64,000 nucleotides of DNA from Chitinophaga pinensis (GCA_945907065.1 CAMDSC010000003.1:79390-143389), one strand, 5' to 3'; shown: positions 46,864-54,849, counted from the first letter of the stretch. The notes: generated by a model from the letters alone, not told the origin. Made by a program: numbers and translations.

Positions 46864-47955
46864 TTGAATTCTAGTTATCAGACCATAACAGCCAACGATT
46901 TAAGGCAGTTTGCAATTTCAGTTTTTAAATCCATCGGGTGCAATGATGTAGATTCTGAACTTGCTTCGGATGTATTATTAAAAGCAGACTTACGAGGAAT
47001 TGATTCACACGGGGTAGCCCGATTGAGCGGGTATATAAGGCTTTGGGAAAAAGGTAGAATTAATCCAAAACCCAATGTTAAAATAATTCGTCAAACTGCT
47101 TCAACAGCAACTATTGATGGTGATGCCGGATTAGGTTTGGTTGTAGCTCCTCGTGCTATGGACCTAGCCATTGAAAAAGGCAAAAATTGCGGAACCGGCT
47201 GGGTAGCAGTTGGCAATTCCAATCATTTTGGAATAGCCGCCTATCATGCTATGAAAGCTTTGGAATTTGATATGATTGGATATGCACTAACCAACGCAAG
47301 TCCTTTGGTAGCCCCAACTTTTTCAAAAGAACGCATGTTGGGAACCAATCCAATTTGTTATGCAATTCCAGCGGGTAAGTACGAACCTGTAGTAATTGAT
47401 ATGGCAACTTCATCTGCCGCCAATGGCAAACTTGAAATCGCTCAACGAAAAAATAAGCCCGTTCCCGAAGGCTGGATTCAAACCAAAGAAGGTGAAATAA
47501 CTACGGATGCTAATGGTTTAAAATTGGGCGGAGCATTGTTACCACTAGGTAGCGATAAGGATAGAGGAAGCCACAAAGGGTATGGATTGGGGGCAATGGT
47601 TGATATTTTTTCTGGGGTATTATCGGGAGCCAATTTTGGCCCATGGGTTCCACCATTTGTCAGTTTTTTAGATGTTCAACCCAATTTGCCCGGCAAAGGA
47701 TTAGGGCATTTTTTGGGAGCCATGCAAGTGGATGGATTTAGTGATGTAGAAGTTTTTAAAAACAATATGGATTTATGGATTGAACGGTTTAAAAATGCCG
47801 AACCAATTGAGGCTTCGCAAAAGGTAATAATTCCTGGTGAGCCTGAAGCCCAATTTATGAAAACCCGCAGTAATGAAGGAATCCCGTTGATTGATGCCGT
47901 GGTTCAGGATTTAAAACAATTGGCTCTGAATTTTAAATTAGAACATCCTTTTTAA
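46864..47955 (+). CDS. Ldh-family NAD(P)-dependent oxidoreductase (malate/L-sulfolactate dehydrogenase type)
   Basis: This family reduces 2-oxo acids such as oxaloacetate, pyruvate or ureidoglycolate-type substrates and has a fold distinct from classical lactate dehydrogenase. The 363-residue protein has the conserved catalytic-His segment RGIDSHGVARLSGYI near residue 40, then GNSNHFGIAAYHAM near 118, GTNPICYAIP near 160, DMATSSAANGKLE near 180 and GSHKGYGLGAMVDI near 235. The start is TTG at 46864, as no ATG precedes the conserved N-terminus. The substrate cannot be chosen from sequence alone. It lies 23 bases after the Usp gene and 10 bases before a small membrane protein gene. Confidence 0.92.
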   Translation: MNSSYQTITANDLRQFAISVFKSIGCNDVDSELASDVLLKADLRGIDSHGVARLSGYIRLWEKGRINPKPNVKIIRQTASTATIDGDAGLGLVVAPRAMDLAIEKGKNCGTGWVAVGNSNHFGIAAYHAMKALEFDMIGYALTNASPLVAPTFSKERMLGTNPICYAIPAGKYEPVVIDMATSSAANGKLEIAQRKNKPVPEGWIQTKEGEITTDANGLKLGGALLPLGSDKDRGSHKGYGLGAMVDIFSGVLSGANFGPWVPPFVSFLDVQPNLPGKGLGHFLGAMQVDGFSDVEVFKNNMDLWIERFKNAEPIEASQKVIIPGEPEAQFMKTRSNEGIPLIDAVVQDLKQLALNFKLEHPF

Positions 47956-47965
47956 TATAAATACG

Positions 47966-48103
47966 ATGACTAAAAAGCAATTTTTAAAACTACTCGTACT
48001 TTTTGTTTTTGTTGCAGGATTCATTTTTACTGGACTGTATTTTTATAAAGTAATTGTTAAAAAAAACAGTTTCAAAATGGAACAATTTAAAAATGACAAG
48101 TAA
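47966..48103 (+). CDS. Small single-helix membrane protein (45 residues)
   Basis: A short ORF, ATG at 47966 to TAA at 48103, encodes 45 residues: a basic N-terminus (MTKKQFLK), one strong membrane helix (about residues 9-27, LLVLFVFVAGFIFTGLYFY) and a basic, polar tail (VKKNSFKMEQFKNDK). It starts 10 bases after the Ldh-family stop and overlaps the ung start by 11 bases, as a real gene in this operon would. The positive tail and single helix suggest an inner-membrane small protein. I recognise no family; function unknown. Confidence 0.65.
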   Translation: MTKKQFLKLLVLFVFVAGFIFTGLYFYKVIVKKNSFKMEQFKNDK

Positions 48104-48773
48104 TATTCAGCTTCATCCTTCGTGGTTAGAGGTTTTGAAGGATGAATTTTTAAAGCCTTATTTCAAAGATTTAAAAGACTTTTTGCTTCAAGAAAAACAG
48201 AGTGGGCAAATTGTATTTCCTCCCGGTAGCAGGATTTTTGCAGCTTTGGATGAAACCCATTTTGACAAAGTAAAGGTTGTAATAATTGGTCAAGACCCAT
48301 ACCACGGAACAGGCCAAGCCAACGGAATGTGCTTTTCAGTAAATAGAGGAATTACACCACCGCCATCCTTAAAAAATATCTATAAAGAAGTAGAAACAGA
48401 TTTGGGACTACAACCACCCAATCACGGCGATTTATCAAGTTGGGCAGCCAATGGAGTTTTGTTGTTAAATGCAGTTTTAACAGTAAGAGCCAATCAGCCG
48501 GCATCGCATCAAAACAAAGGATGGGAAGTATTTACCGATACAATTATCCAAACGCTAAGTAAGAAAAAAAGCAATCTTGTGTTTTTTCTTTGGGGAAGCT
48601 TTGCCAAAGGCAAACGAAATTTAATAGATTCAAATAAACATCTGATTTTAGAAGCAGCTCATCCATCCCCTTTTTCAGCATATAACGGATTTTTTGGGTG
48701 TCATCATTTTTCTAAAGCTAATCTTTATTTAAAAGAGCGTGGAATAGAGGAGATTAATTGGAGGTTGATTTAG
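48093..48773 (+). CDS. ung: Uracil-DNA glycosylase, family 1
   Basis: Ung removes uracil from DNA as the first step of base-excision repair. The product is 226 residues from the ATG at 48093, the usual length. The water-activating motif GQDPYHG lies near residue 66, with FSVNRGITPPPSLKNIYKE (in part) following. The VLLLNAVLTV strand lies near 123, and the DNA-intercalating HPSPFSAYNGFFGC loop near 188. An in-frame TTG further upstream (48054) would sit inside the small membrane protein gene and is rejected. A small hairpin follows 10 bases after the stop. Confidence 0.96.
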   Translation: MTSNIQLHPSWLEVLKDEFLKPYFKDLKDFLLQEKQSGQIVFPPGSRIFAALDETHFDKVKVVIIGQDPYHGTGQANGMCFSVNRGITPPPSLKNIYKEVETDLGLQPPNHGDLSSWAANGVLLLNAVLTVRANQPASHQNKGWEVFTDTIIQTLSKKKSNLVFFLWGSFAKGKRNLIDSNKHLILEAAHPSPFSAYNGFFGCHHFSKANLYLKERGIEEINWRLI

Positions 48774-48782
48774 ATTTATTAT

Positions 48783-48800
48783 CGTTGCTTAAAAGCAACG
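48783..48800 (+). terminator. Short hairpin after ung, weak terminator
   Basis: CGTTGCTT (48783-48790) pairs with AAGCAACG (48793-48800). There is only a scattered T-run downstream, so the termination strength is uncertain. Confidence 0.5.
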
Positions 48801-48830
48801 GCAATAGTTTTATCCAATTTATACACATTG

Positions 48831-48861
48831 TTTGTAAACCAAATTAGCCCTATTAATTTTG
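48831..48861 (+). promoter_or_regulatory. Bacteroidota-type promoter of the DUF3127 gene
   Basis: TTTG (48831-48834), 19 bases, then TAATTTTG (48854-48861): an exact consensus match. The -7 box ends six bases before the ATG at 48868, so the mRNA would be leaderless or nearly so. Confidence 0.78.
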
Positions 48862-48867
48862 TCCATT

Positions 48868-49248
48868 ATGGAAATTCAAGGAAAATTAATGATGCTTTTG
48901 CCATTGCAAAGTGGAACAAGTGCAAAAGGCGAATGGAAAAAACAAGATGCAATTTTTGAAACTTTAGAGCAGTTTCCTAAAAAGGTGAGTGTATCTTTTT
49001 GGGGAGATAAGGCTGATGAACTAAAAATAATTAAAGAAGGAGCTATTGTTAAGTTGCATGTAAATATTGAATCACGCGAATACAATGGAAAATGGTACAC
49101 TGATGTTCGTGCATGGAAAGTAGAACCGGGTGATGCTTCTGGAGCTTCAACACCATCGCAAAACTCAACACCTATCGACAGACAACATTCTGAAGAACCA
49201 GCCGACCTAAGCCCATCTGATGGAGCGGTTGATGATTTGCCGTTTTAA
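48868..49248 (+). CDS. DUF3127 domain-containing protein (single-stranded-DNA-binding-like)
   Basis: This 126-residue Bacteroidota-specific protein begins MEIQGKLMMLLPLQSG. It has the hallmark GEWKKQDAIFET, FPKKVSVSFWGDKADEL and ESREYNGKWYTDVRAWKVE segments of DUF3127 and an acidic, Ser/Pro-rich tail ending DDLPF. The OB-fold-like core and the acidic DDLPF tail resemble SSB (core plus acidic tip), which suggests a nucleic-acid-binding role; that is inference. The ATG at 48868 is chosen over a TTG three codons upstream because the promoter lies immediately before it. It is followed by a bidirectional terminator. Confidence 0.9.
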   Translation: MEIQGKLMMLLPLQSGTSAKGEWKKQDAIFETLEQFPKKVSVSFWGDKADELKIIKEGAIVKLHVNIESREYNGKWYTDVRAWKVEPGDASGASTPSQNSTPIDRQHSEEPADLSPSDGAVDDLPF

Positions 49249-49271
49249 GGAAATTTAAAATAATTGCTTTT

Positions 49272-49304
49272 AAAATTAGCCACAATTTTTGTGGTTAATT
49301 TTTT
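49272..49304. terminator. Bidirectional terminator (DUF3127 / rhomboid)
   Basis: AAAATTAGCCAC (49272-49283) pairs with GTGGTTAATTTT (49291-49302) with one G-U pair; T-tracts on both sides. It lies between convergent stops. Confidence 0.8.
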
Positions 49305-49911
49305 ATTGATTCAAAATCTTACTCACAAACATCTGAAACAATTCAGGCCGTAACAATCCTGTAAATACAAATCCAAACACTGCCCCAAAAAAGTGAGCAT
49401 CGTGGCCAATATTATCGGTTGCTTTTTTTGACATGTATTGCGAATAAACCAAATACAACAAACCATATAAAAAGGCCGGGATTGGAATAATCCCGAAGAA
49501 CAATATTTTTTCGATTGGGGCAAAAAGCACAAAGGCAAAAACTACGGCTGATACAGCTCCGGAGGCTCCTACAGCATTGTACCACACATTGTTTTTATTC
49601 TCAATAAGGGTTTTGATATTGGCTGCACCAACAGATAATATATACATGGCCACATACATGGCCAACCCACCCGGAATATATAAATCATATACCTGCTCAA
49701 TAAAGCTGCCAAAGGAATACAAAACAAACATATTAATTACCAAATGGGGTATATCAGCATGTAGCAAAGCTCCACTAAAAACTCGATACCACTCTTTTTT
49801 ATGAAAGACGGAATAGGGATTAAAGATAAGTTTATTATACAATTGGGCGTTGTTCCAAGCCATAAACGAAACGCCGCAGGTAATAAGAATAATTATGAGT
49901 GTAATGTTCAT
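49303..49911 (-). CDS. Rhomboid-family intramembrane serine protease
   Basis: This 202-residue inner-membrane protein has six predicted helices. The catalytic Ser is in AVGASGAVSAVV (helix 4), and the catalytic His in DAHFFGAVFGFVF (helix 6). WYRVFSGALLHADIPHLVINM is the conserved helix 2 entry with the HxxxxHxxxNM pattern (given in part). The ATG at 49911 begins directly with the first helix. A longer frame to 49992 would overlap the divergent phosphoesterase gene and adds a non-conserved head, so it is rejected. The substrate is unknown. Confidence 0.92.
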   Translation of the reverse strand: MNITLIIILITCGVSFMAWNNAQLYNKLIFNPYSVFHKKEWYRVFSGALLHADIPHLVINMFVLYSFGSFIEQVYDLYIPGGLAMYVAMYILSVGAANIKTLIENKNNVWYNAVGASGAVSAVVFAFVLFAPIEKILFFGIIPIPAFLYGLLYLVYSQYMSKKATDNIGHDAHFFGAVFGFVFTGLLRPELFQMFVSKILNQ

Positions 49912-49963
49912 TTTAACCAATATTTTTGAAGTCTTCAAACTTACCTGAAAATATAAAGCAGTA

Positions 49964-50464
49964 TTGAAAAAAATTGTCCTTTTGTCCGACACCCATGGCT
50001 ATATTGATGAACACATTCTCAAATTCTGCAAAGAGGCAGATGAGATATGGCATGGCGGCGATTGGGGATCAGAAGTAAACGAAAAATTAGAGCAATTAAA
50101 AAAAACAATCCAGGGAGTTTACGGAAATATTGATGGGCAAAAAATCCGGGCAATTTATCCTGAAGTAAACCGTTTTGAATGCGAAGGAATGCAAGTTATA
50201 ATTAAACATATCGGTGGTTATCCTACACATTATGCAACGGGAGTTAAGGCAGTTTTAGTAAACGAAAAACCGGATATATTTATCAGTGGCCATTCACATA
50301 TTTTAAAAGTAATTCGTGATTCGGAATTAAAAGGATTGTTACATATTAATCCCGGTGCAGCCGGAGTTCAGGGATTTCATAAAATGCGGACGATGGTAAA
50401 TTTTAAAATTGATAACGGCAAGATTTTTGATATGAATGTTATTGAATTGGGGTTGCGTGGGTAG
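49964..50464 (+). CDS. YfcE/MJ0936-type metallophosphoesterase
   Basis: This small calcineurin-like phosphodiesterase has 166 residues. All metal-binding motifs are present: SDTHG at residues 8-12, HGGDWG near 30, GNIDG near 53, IKHIGGYP (His) near 77, and GHSH near 104, followed by NPGAAG. The start is TTG at 49964, since MKKIVLLSDTHG is the standard N-terminus of this family. Relatives hydrolyse phosphodiesters such as bis-pNPP or cyclic nucleotides; the natural substrate is not known. The stop codon overlaps the first base of a 44-base palindrome. Confidence 0.93.
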   Translation: MKKIVLLSDTHGYIDEHILKFCKEADEIWHGGDWGSEVNEKLEQLKKTIQGVYGNIDGQKIRAIYPEVNRFECEGMQVIIKHIGGYPTHYATGVKAVLVNEKPDIFISGHSHILKVIRDSELKGLLHINPGAAGVQGFHKMRTMVNFKIDNGKIFDMNVIELGLRG

Positions 50465-50507
50465 GTAACGTGTAAGGGTTCAAAATTTTGAACCCTTAAA
50501 CGTTACC
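50464..50507. repeat. 44-base near-perfect palindrome
   Basis: GGTAACGT (50464-50471) pairs with ACGTTACC (50500-50507), and TAAGGGTTCAAAA (50473-50485) with TTTTGAACCCTTA (50486-50498); the only mismatch is 50472/50499. It has almost no loop and no following T-tract. It lies between the phosphoesterase and the OmpA gene and could be a terminator, a processed hairpin or a dyad operator. Confidence 0.7.
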
Positions 50508-50541
50508 CAACATTGAAAATTAATTTTTATTAAATAAAAAT

Positions 50542-52452
50542 ATGATAAAAAAAATATTAGGATTCATTTTATTACTATTTATAATACCACTCTCAATCCA
50601 AGCCCAGCCTTTGCCGGATGGTATTTCAAAAAATAAAAAAGCTAATGAATTGTTTTACAAAGCCATGGGACAATATGACCTCATGGAATATGATAATGCC
50701 ATTGATTTATTAAAATCTGCTATAGAAAAAGACCCCAATTTTATTTCGGCACACGACCTGTTAGGTCAGGTATATATTGATAAAGGCGACTTTACGAATG
50801 CTGAAAAAATTTATTTAAAACTTATAAAAATAAATAAAGACTATTGGATGGCCTATTATCTATTGGCCGATGCCACTTTTGCTCAAATGAAATATGATAC
50901 CGCCGTTATTTGCTACAAAAAATTTTTAACGTTTACTAATCTCCCTGCCAAAGAAAAAGCTGATGCTGAGAGGCAAGTGAAAAGTTGTGAATTTGCGGCC
51001 AAGGCTGTTAAAAATCCGGTTCCTTTTAGTCCGGTAAATTTAGGAACCGGTATCAATTCGATGTTGAGTGAATATTTCCCAACCCTTACCGCTGATGAGC
51101 AAACCATGTTTTTTACCTGTATGGATAATCGCAGTCAGGAGGACTTTTTGATTTCTACATTTGTGGATGGAAAATGGACAGATGCCAAAAATATGGGGCC
51201 ACCCATTAATACTCCTGAAAATGAAGGAGCTTCAACCACTTCAGCCGATGGGCAATATTTATTTTTTACTGCGTGTCAAAATCCCAAAAATTTAGGCTCC
51301 TGTGATTTATGGCTCACTTTTGTGAAGGGTGATAAATGGCAAGCCGCCATCCACATGCCTGATAATGTAAATTCAAAATACAAAGAAACCCAACCATCAT
51401 TAAGTGCTGATGGGAAAACCCTTTATTTTGCAAGCAACCGACCCGGTGGATATGGCGATATGGATATTTGGAAAACTACTTTTGAAAAAAATGCATGGAC
51501 AAATCCTGTAAATCTTGGCCCTGGCATCAACACTCCGTTTGATGATGAATGTCCGTTTATACATCAGGACGGAGTAAGTCTTTATTTTGCTTCCGATGGT
51601 TGGCCGGGAATGGGAAACCGAGACTTATTTTTAGCTAAACAAAACGATACTGGAGGTTGGAAAACTCCGGTAAATTTGGGTTATCCCGTAAATACCGTTG
51701 GCAATGAAGAAGGGCTGATAGTGAATCGTTCGGGAACGATGGGCTATTTTTCGAGTGATAAAAAAACAAACCCCGGACATCAGGGAAGAGTTGATATTTA
51801 TAGTTTTAAATTGCCGGATAATGTTAAACCTGGAGTGGCAAGTTATGTGAAAGGAAAAGTATATGACGCTGAAACTAAATTGCCAATTAAAACCCTTGTA
51901 GAACTTACAGATTTGGGAACTTCAGCAGTTGCTGGTTTTTGCAAATCCAATGAAAAAACGGGTAATTTTTTAATAGTCATTCCGGGTAATAAAAATTATG
52001 GAATGAATGTGGCCGCTGAAGGGTATTTGTTTTTTTCTGAAAATTTTTCGGTTAAAGATAATCCATCATCCGATCCTTATTTAATTGATGTTCCGCTGAA
52101 AAAAATAAAGGCAGGCCAAACGGTTCCACTTTATAATATTTTGTTCGATGTGAATAAATATGAAATCAAACACGAATCCACGGCTGAGTTGGAAAGATTG
52201 TTTAATTTACTCACCACTAATAGTAAAATAAGAGTGGAAATAGGAGGACATACTGATAATTCGGGAGTTGAAACCATAAATCAACCACTATCTCAAAATC
52301 GTGCCAAGGCTGTATACGACTGGCTTATCGCTAAAGGAATTGCCGCTTCGCGATTATCCTTCAAAGGGTACGGTTCGTCAGTTCCTATCATGCCCAATAC
52401 CACCGACGAAGGAAAACGAAAGAACAGAAGGACGGAGATTAAGGTGCTGTAA
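50542..52452 (+). CDS. PorE-like OmpA-family protein: TPR, PD40 propeller, regulatory fold, OmpA domain
   Basis: This envelope protein has 636 residues. After the signal peptide (about 1-22, ending SIQAQ) come TPR repeats (about 30-125). A PD40/WD40-like propeller follows (about 165-420; SADGKTLYFASNRPGGYGDMD is one of the repeats, given here in part). Next is a carboxypeptidase-regulatory-like domain (about 430-505, VKGKVYDAETKLPIKT) and a peptidoglycan-binding OmpA domain (about 515-636, GGHTDNSG, LSQNRAKAVYDWL, KNRRTEIKVL). This order is that of PorE, which anchors the T9SS to peptidoglycan, but the phylum has many paralogues with the same order. No lipobox Cys is seen, unlike lipoprotein PorE. 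The T9SS link is plausible, not proven. Confidence 0.87.
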   Translation: MIKKILGFILLLFIIPLSIQAQPLPDGISKNKKANELFYKAMGQYDLMEYDNAIDLLKSAIEKDPNFISAHDLLGQVYIDKGDFTNAEKIYLKLIKINKDYWMAYYLLADATFAQMKYDTAVICYKKFLTFTNLPAKEKADAERQVKSCEFAAKAVKNPVPFSPVNLGTGINSMLSEYFPTLTADEQTMFFTCMDNRSQEDFLISTFVDGKWTDAKNMGPPINTPENEGASTTSADGQYLFFTACQNPKNLGSCDLWLTFVKGDKWQAAIHMPDNVNSKYKETQPSLSADGKTLYFASNRPGGYGDMDIWKTTFEKNAWTNPVNLGPGINTPFDDECPFIHQDGVSLYFASDGWPGMGNRDLFLAKQNDTGGWKTPVNLGYPVNTVGNEEGLIVNRSGTMGYFSSDKKTNPGHQGRVDIYSFKLPDNVKPGVASYVKGKVYDAETKLPIKTLVELTDLGTSAVAGFCKSNEKTGNFLIVIPGNKNYGMNVAAEGYLFFSENFSVKDNPSSDPYLIDVPLKKIKAGQTVPLYNILFDVNKYEIKHESTAELERLFNLLTTNSKIRVEIGGHTDNSGVETINQPLSQNRAKAVYDWLIAKGIAASRLSFKGYGSSVPIMPNTTDEGKRKNRRTEIKVL

Positions 52453-52482
52453 ATGTTGATAATATTTATATGTATTTATACC

Positions 52483-52512
52483 TTGAAACAAAAATAAATA
52501 TTTGTATTTTCG
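52483..52512 (+). promoter_or_regulatory. Probable promoter of the 51-residue membrane protein
   Basis: TTG (52483-52485), 19 bases, then TATTTTCG (52505-52512). The -7 box has one change from TAnnTTTG and the -33 box reads CTTG. It ends 15 bases before the ATG at 52528. Confidence 0.55.
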
Positions 52513-52527
52513 CCCATCTAAATTACC

Positions 52528-52683
52528 ATGTCAGAAAAAAGAAAATACGTAGGCTTTTATTGGGGAATGTGCTTTGTATCATTCATCGCACTAATGTTGC
52601 TTTTAGTTTATATGCCAGGTGGCTTTTGGCTTGGCTTACCTACTTTCTTTGGTGGCCTTGTAATGGCTATGGACTGGGTTTAG
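52528..52683 (+). CDS. Small two-helix membrane protein (51 residues)
   Basis: The ORF runs from ATG 52528 to TAG 52683. It encodes a basic head (MSEKRKYVGF), a first hydrophobic stretch (about 11-29, YWGMCFVSFIALMLLLVYM in part) and a Gly/Trp/Pro-rich turn. A second hydrophobic stretch (about 33-48) ends in AMDWV. It has its own promoter-like element and reads through without rare interruption, which supports a real gene. It is the only ORF between the PorE-like gene and the convergent hypothetical gene. I recognise no family; inner-membrane location is inferred. Confidence 0.68.
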   Translation: MSEKRKYVGFYWGMCFVSFIALMLLLVYMPGGFWLGLPTFFGGLVMAMDWV

Positions 52684-52700
52684 TTCCCTTCCAAAAATTA

Positions 52701-53171
52701 CTATTTCACAAACTCTTCTTTCAAGCAATTCCAAAGTTTGCCTTTTAAACTTTGATCGTTTTTTATTGCTGTTAATGAATCAATAACTAAAATTGAAGCA
52801 TTTCCTTTTTTATAAAATTTATAGTTCTGTGCTTCTTGAAAGTTTAATCCCCAAATTAAAATATAACCTGAATTAGCTTCAATAATCTCAGGCAATCCTG
52901 AAGCAGTAATTCCAAATTTAGTTTCCACTTCTTCAGGTTTAATATTAATAGCCCCCAATATTTTATTTAAAAAATCTTTTTCATCTTCTGTATATTCTTT
53001 CTCAAAAAGCATTAATAATTGCTTAGTTGTTGTATTTTCTTTAGCTTTTTTATCAGTTTGAGGGATTATTTCTATTGGCACAATTAAGATATCAAACATG
53101 CTGTATAGGGCTTCCGGTTCTATTGTCATAAAAATTTTGTAGAGATGCAAATTAAGCGGAAATTGCGCCAT
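52701..53171 (-). CDS. Conserved-looking hypothetical cytoplasmic protein
   Basis: This is a 156-residue soluble protein with no signal peptide or metal motif. It has an N-terminal strand FDILIVPIEIIP, a charged helical middle (LFEKEYTEDEKDFLNKIL) and a C-terminal half with YILIWGLNFQEA, ILVIDSLTAIKND and a final amphipathic helix LKGKLWNCLKEEF. The alternation of strands and a W-containing final helix is faintly like DNA polymerase III psi subunit (HolD), but the match is too weak to assign. It is divergent from ilvE with 19 bases between the two starts, so expression of the two genes may be linked. ATGs at 53129 or 53099 are alternative starts. Confidence 0.75.
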   Translation of the reverse strand: MAQFPLNLHLYKIFMTIEPEALYSMFDILIVPIEIIPQTDKKAKENTTTKQLLMLFEKEYTEDEKDFLNKILGAINIKPEEVETKFGITASGLPEIIEANSGYILIWGLNFQEAQNYKFYKKGNASILVIDSLTAIKNDQSLKGKLWNCLKEEFVK

Positions 53172-53190
53172 AATTTCGAATCAAAAATTA

Positions 53191-54261
53191 ATGATTGATA
53201 TAAAAATAAATGAGGCCCCTGTTTCAAGGATTAGTGAAGTGGATTTTTCAAATTTGGCCTTTGGAAAGGAATTTTCCGACCACATGTTTATAGCCGATTA
53301 TGATGGTATAGAGTGGAAAAATTTTAGAATACAACCTTATGGCCCAATTCCTTTAAGCCCTGCCTTATCTTGCATGCATTATGGGCAAGCAATTTTTGAA
53401 GGAATGAAAGCTTATCGTGGAATTGATAACAGTATTCAAATTTTTAGGCCGTATGATAATTTGAAACGGATGAATGAAAGTGCTGAAAGAATGTGTATGC
53501 AACCGATACCCGAAGAAGTATATGTGGAAGGACTGAAGGCCGTTTGCCGCATGGATGAAAAGTGGATTCCGGCTAACGAAGGAAGTGCATTGTATTTGCG
53601 CCCGTTTCTTATAGCAACAGATGATTTTTTGGGTATTCACCCTTCGCGTAATTATATGTTTATGATATACGGTTGTGCTGTTGGAGCCTATTATAATGAG
53701 ACTTTAAAAATTAAAATTGAAACCGAATTTGCAAGAGCGGTAAAAGGAGGAGTAGGAGAGGCTAAAACAGCTGGAAATTATGCTTCGGCTTTGTATGCCA
53801 CAAGTATTGCTCAAACGGAAGGGTTTCATCAGGTGCTTTGGACCGATGCTTTTGAGCATAAATATTTGGAAGAATTAGGAAGTTCAAATTTTTTTATTTT
53901 AAGTGGCAATACTTTAATAACTCCGGCTGCCAACGGCACGGTATTAAAAGGAATAACCCGCGATTCAGTGATTCAATTGGCCCGAAAATTGGGTTATAAA
54001 GTAGAGGAACGTTTAATTTCAATAGATGAAGTTATTGCTCTGAATAACGAAGGCAAATTGGATGAAGCTTTTGCTACAGGAACTGCTGCCACTGTATCTC
54101 CCATCTGCGAATTGAGTTATCAAGGAGTTTCCATTCATCTAAAACATAAAGAAAATTCAGTAGCCGGTATGTTAAAAAATAAGCTTGAAAATATTAAACG
54201 CTGTAAAGAAGAGGATTTTTTTGGATGGAATGAGAAAGTCATGATGACTCAAACCGCTTAA
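53191..54261 (+). CDS. ilvE: Branched-chain-amino-acid aminotransferase (PLP)
   Basis: IlvE makes leucine, isoleucine and valine from their 2-oxo acids with glutamate as amino donor, using PLP. The 356-residue product is of the longer class II type. ALSCMHYGQAIFEGMKAYRG (in part) is near residue 60, with the arginine loop NLKRMNESAERMCM near 90. The PLP-Lys is in GEAKTAGNYAS near residue 190, with LEELGSSNFF and TGTAATVSPI following. A -7-like TAATTTCG (53171-53178) lies just upstream. No other ilv/leu genes are in the window. It converges with the next gene, 9 bases apart. Confidence 0.96.
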   Translation: MIDIKINEAPVSRISEVDFSNLAFGKEFSDHMFIADYDGIEWKNFRIQPYGPIPLSPALSCMHYGQAIFEGMKAYRGIDNSIQIFRPYDNLKRMNESAERMCMQPIPEEVYVEGLKAVCRMDEKWIPANEGSALYLRPFLIATDDFLGIHPSRNYMFMIYGCAVGAYYNETLKIKIETEFARAVKGGVGEAKTAGNYASALYATSIAQTEGFHQVLWTDAFEHKYLEELGSSNFFILSGNTLITPAANGTVLKGITRDSVIQLARKLGYKVEERLISIDEVIALNNEGKLDEAFATGTAATVSPICELSYQGVSIHLKHKENSVAGMLKNKLENIKRCKEEDFFGWNEKVMMTQTA

Positions 54262-54270
54262 AAATACCGA

Positions 54271-54720
54271 TTACCAAGTATGATCAATACTAATTTTCCA
54301 GCCTTGGGGTTGGTGTTTCATAATCAATGAAAAATTACCACCAACTGAGGAATCTTTTAGTAATTCCCAGTTGCCATATACCTGAGCCAAACTATCTGAA
54401 AGGTTTTTAACTATCAAATTTTTAAAGTTCAAATGGCCCATTTCTTTTTGTGAAGGATAATGCTTTGTGTAATTATCAAGTACATTTTGCCATCCTAACG
54501 TTCGGCCACGACCGGTAATAAATTGCAGTGAATCTGATTTTTCATATCCTTCCATAAAACCCTTTATGTCACCGTTGTTCCATGCCTCTACCTGAGAATT
54601 TAAAAGCTTATAAATTTCAGGTTCAATGGCGGCTTTTTTATTGGTTTTATTTTGAACACAAGCCAAAAGCAAAAGGCAAATGGCACTTGATAAAAGAATG
54701 GGTTTAATATTTTGGAGCAT
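54271..54720 (-). CDS. NTF2-like (SnoaL/DUF4440-type) lipoprotein
   Basis: This 149-residue lipoprotein has a leader ending in LLLLAC (Cys about residue 21). The mature part has the NTF2-like pattern: LLNSQVEAWNNGDIKGFMEGY (in part), then FITGRGRTLGW with VLDNYTKHYP, a VYGNWEL strand, and the terminal GWKISIDHTW that closes the cone-shaped fold. Relatives are called DUF4440 or SnoaL-like and are often found as small secreted proteins of unknown function. No catalytic assignment is possible. It converges with ilvE and is divergent from the double-OmpA gene. Confidence 0.85.
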   Translation of the reverse strand: MLQNIKPILLSSAICLLLLACVQNKTNKKAAIEPEIYKLLNSQVEAWNNGDIKGFMEGYEKSDSLQFITGRGRTLGWQNVLDNYTKHYPSQKEMGHLNFKNLIVKNLSDSLAQVYGNWELLKDSSVGGNFSLIMKHQPQGWKISIDHTW

Positions 54721-54849
54721 AATTATGCTGTGAAATTACTGATAAATTAGTGAAAAACTATTTGATTGAAGATTTTACAATTTTTATTCACCCCACACTT
54801 CTTTTGTTTTTCTACTGTTAAATACTATGTTTGTCTTGGTTTTAGAATA

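Noticed and set aside
48054..48092. TTG start of ung at 48054
   Set aside because: It lies in another frame of the small membrane protein gene, and the ATG at 48093 gives the family's normal N-terminus.
49912..49992. Longer rhomboid start at 49992
   Set aside because: It overlaps the divergent phosphoesterase start and adds a non-hydrophobic head before helix 1.
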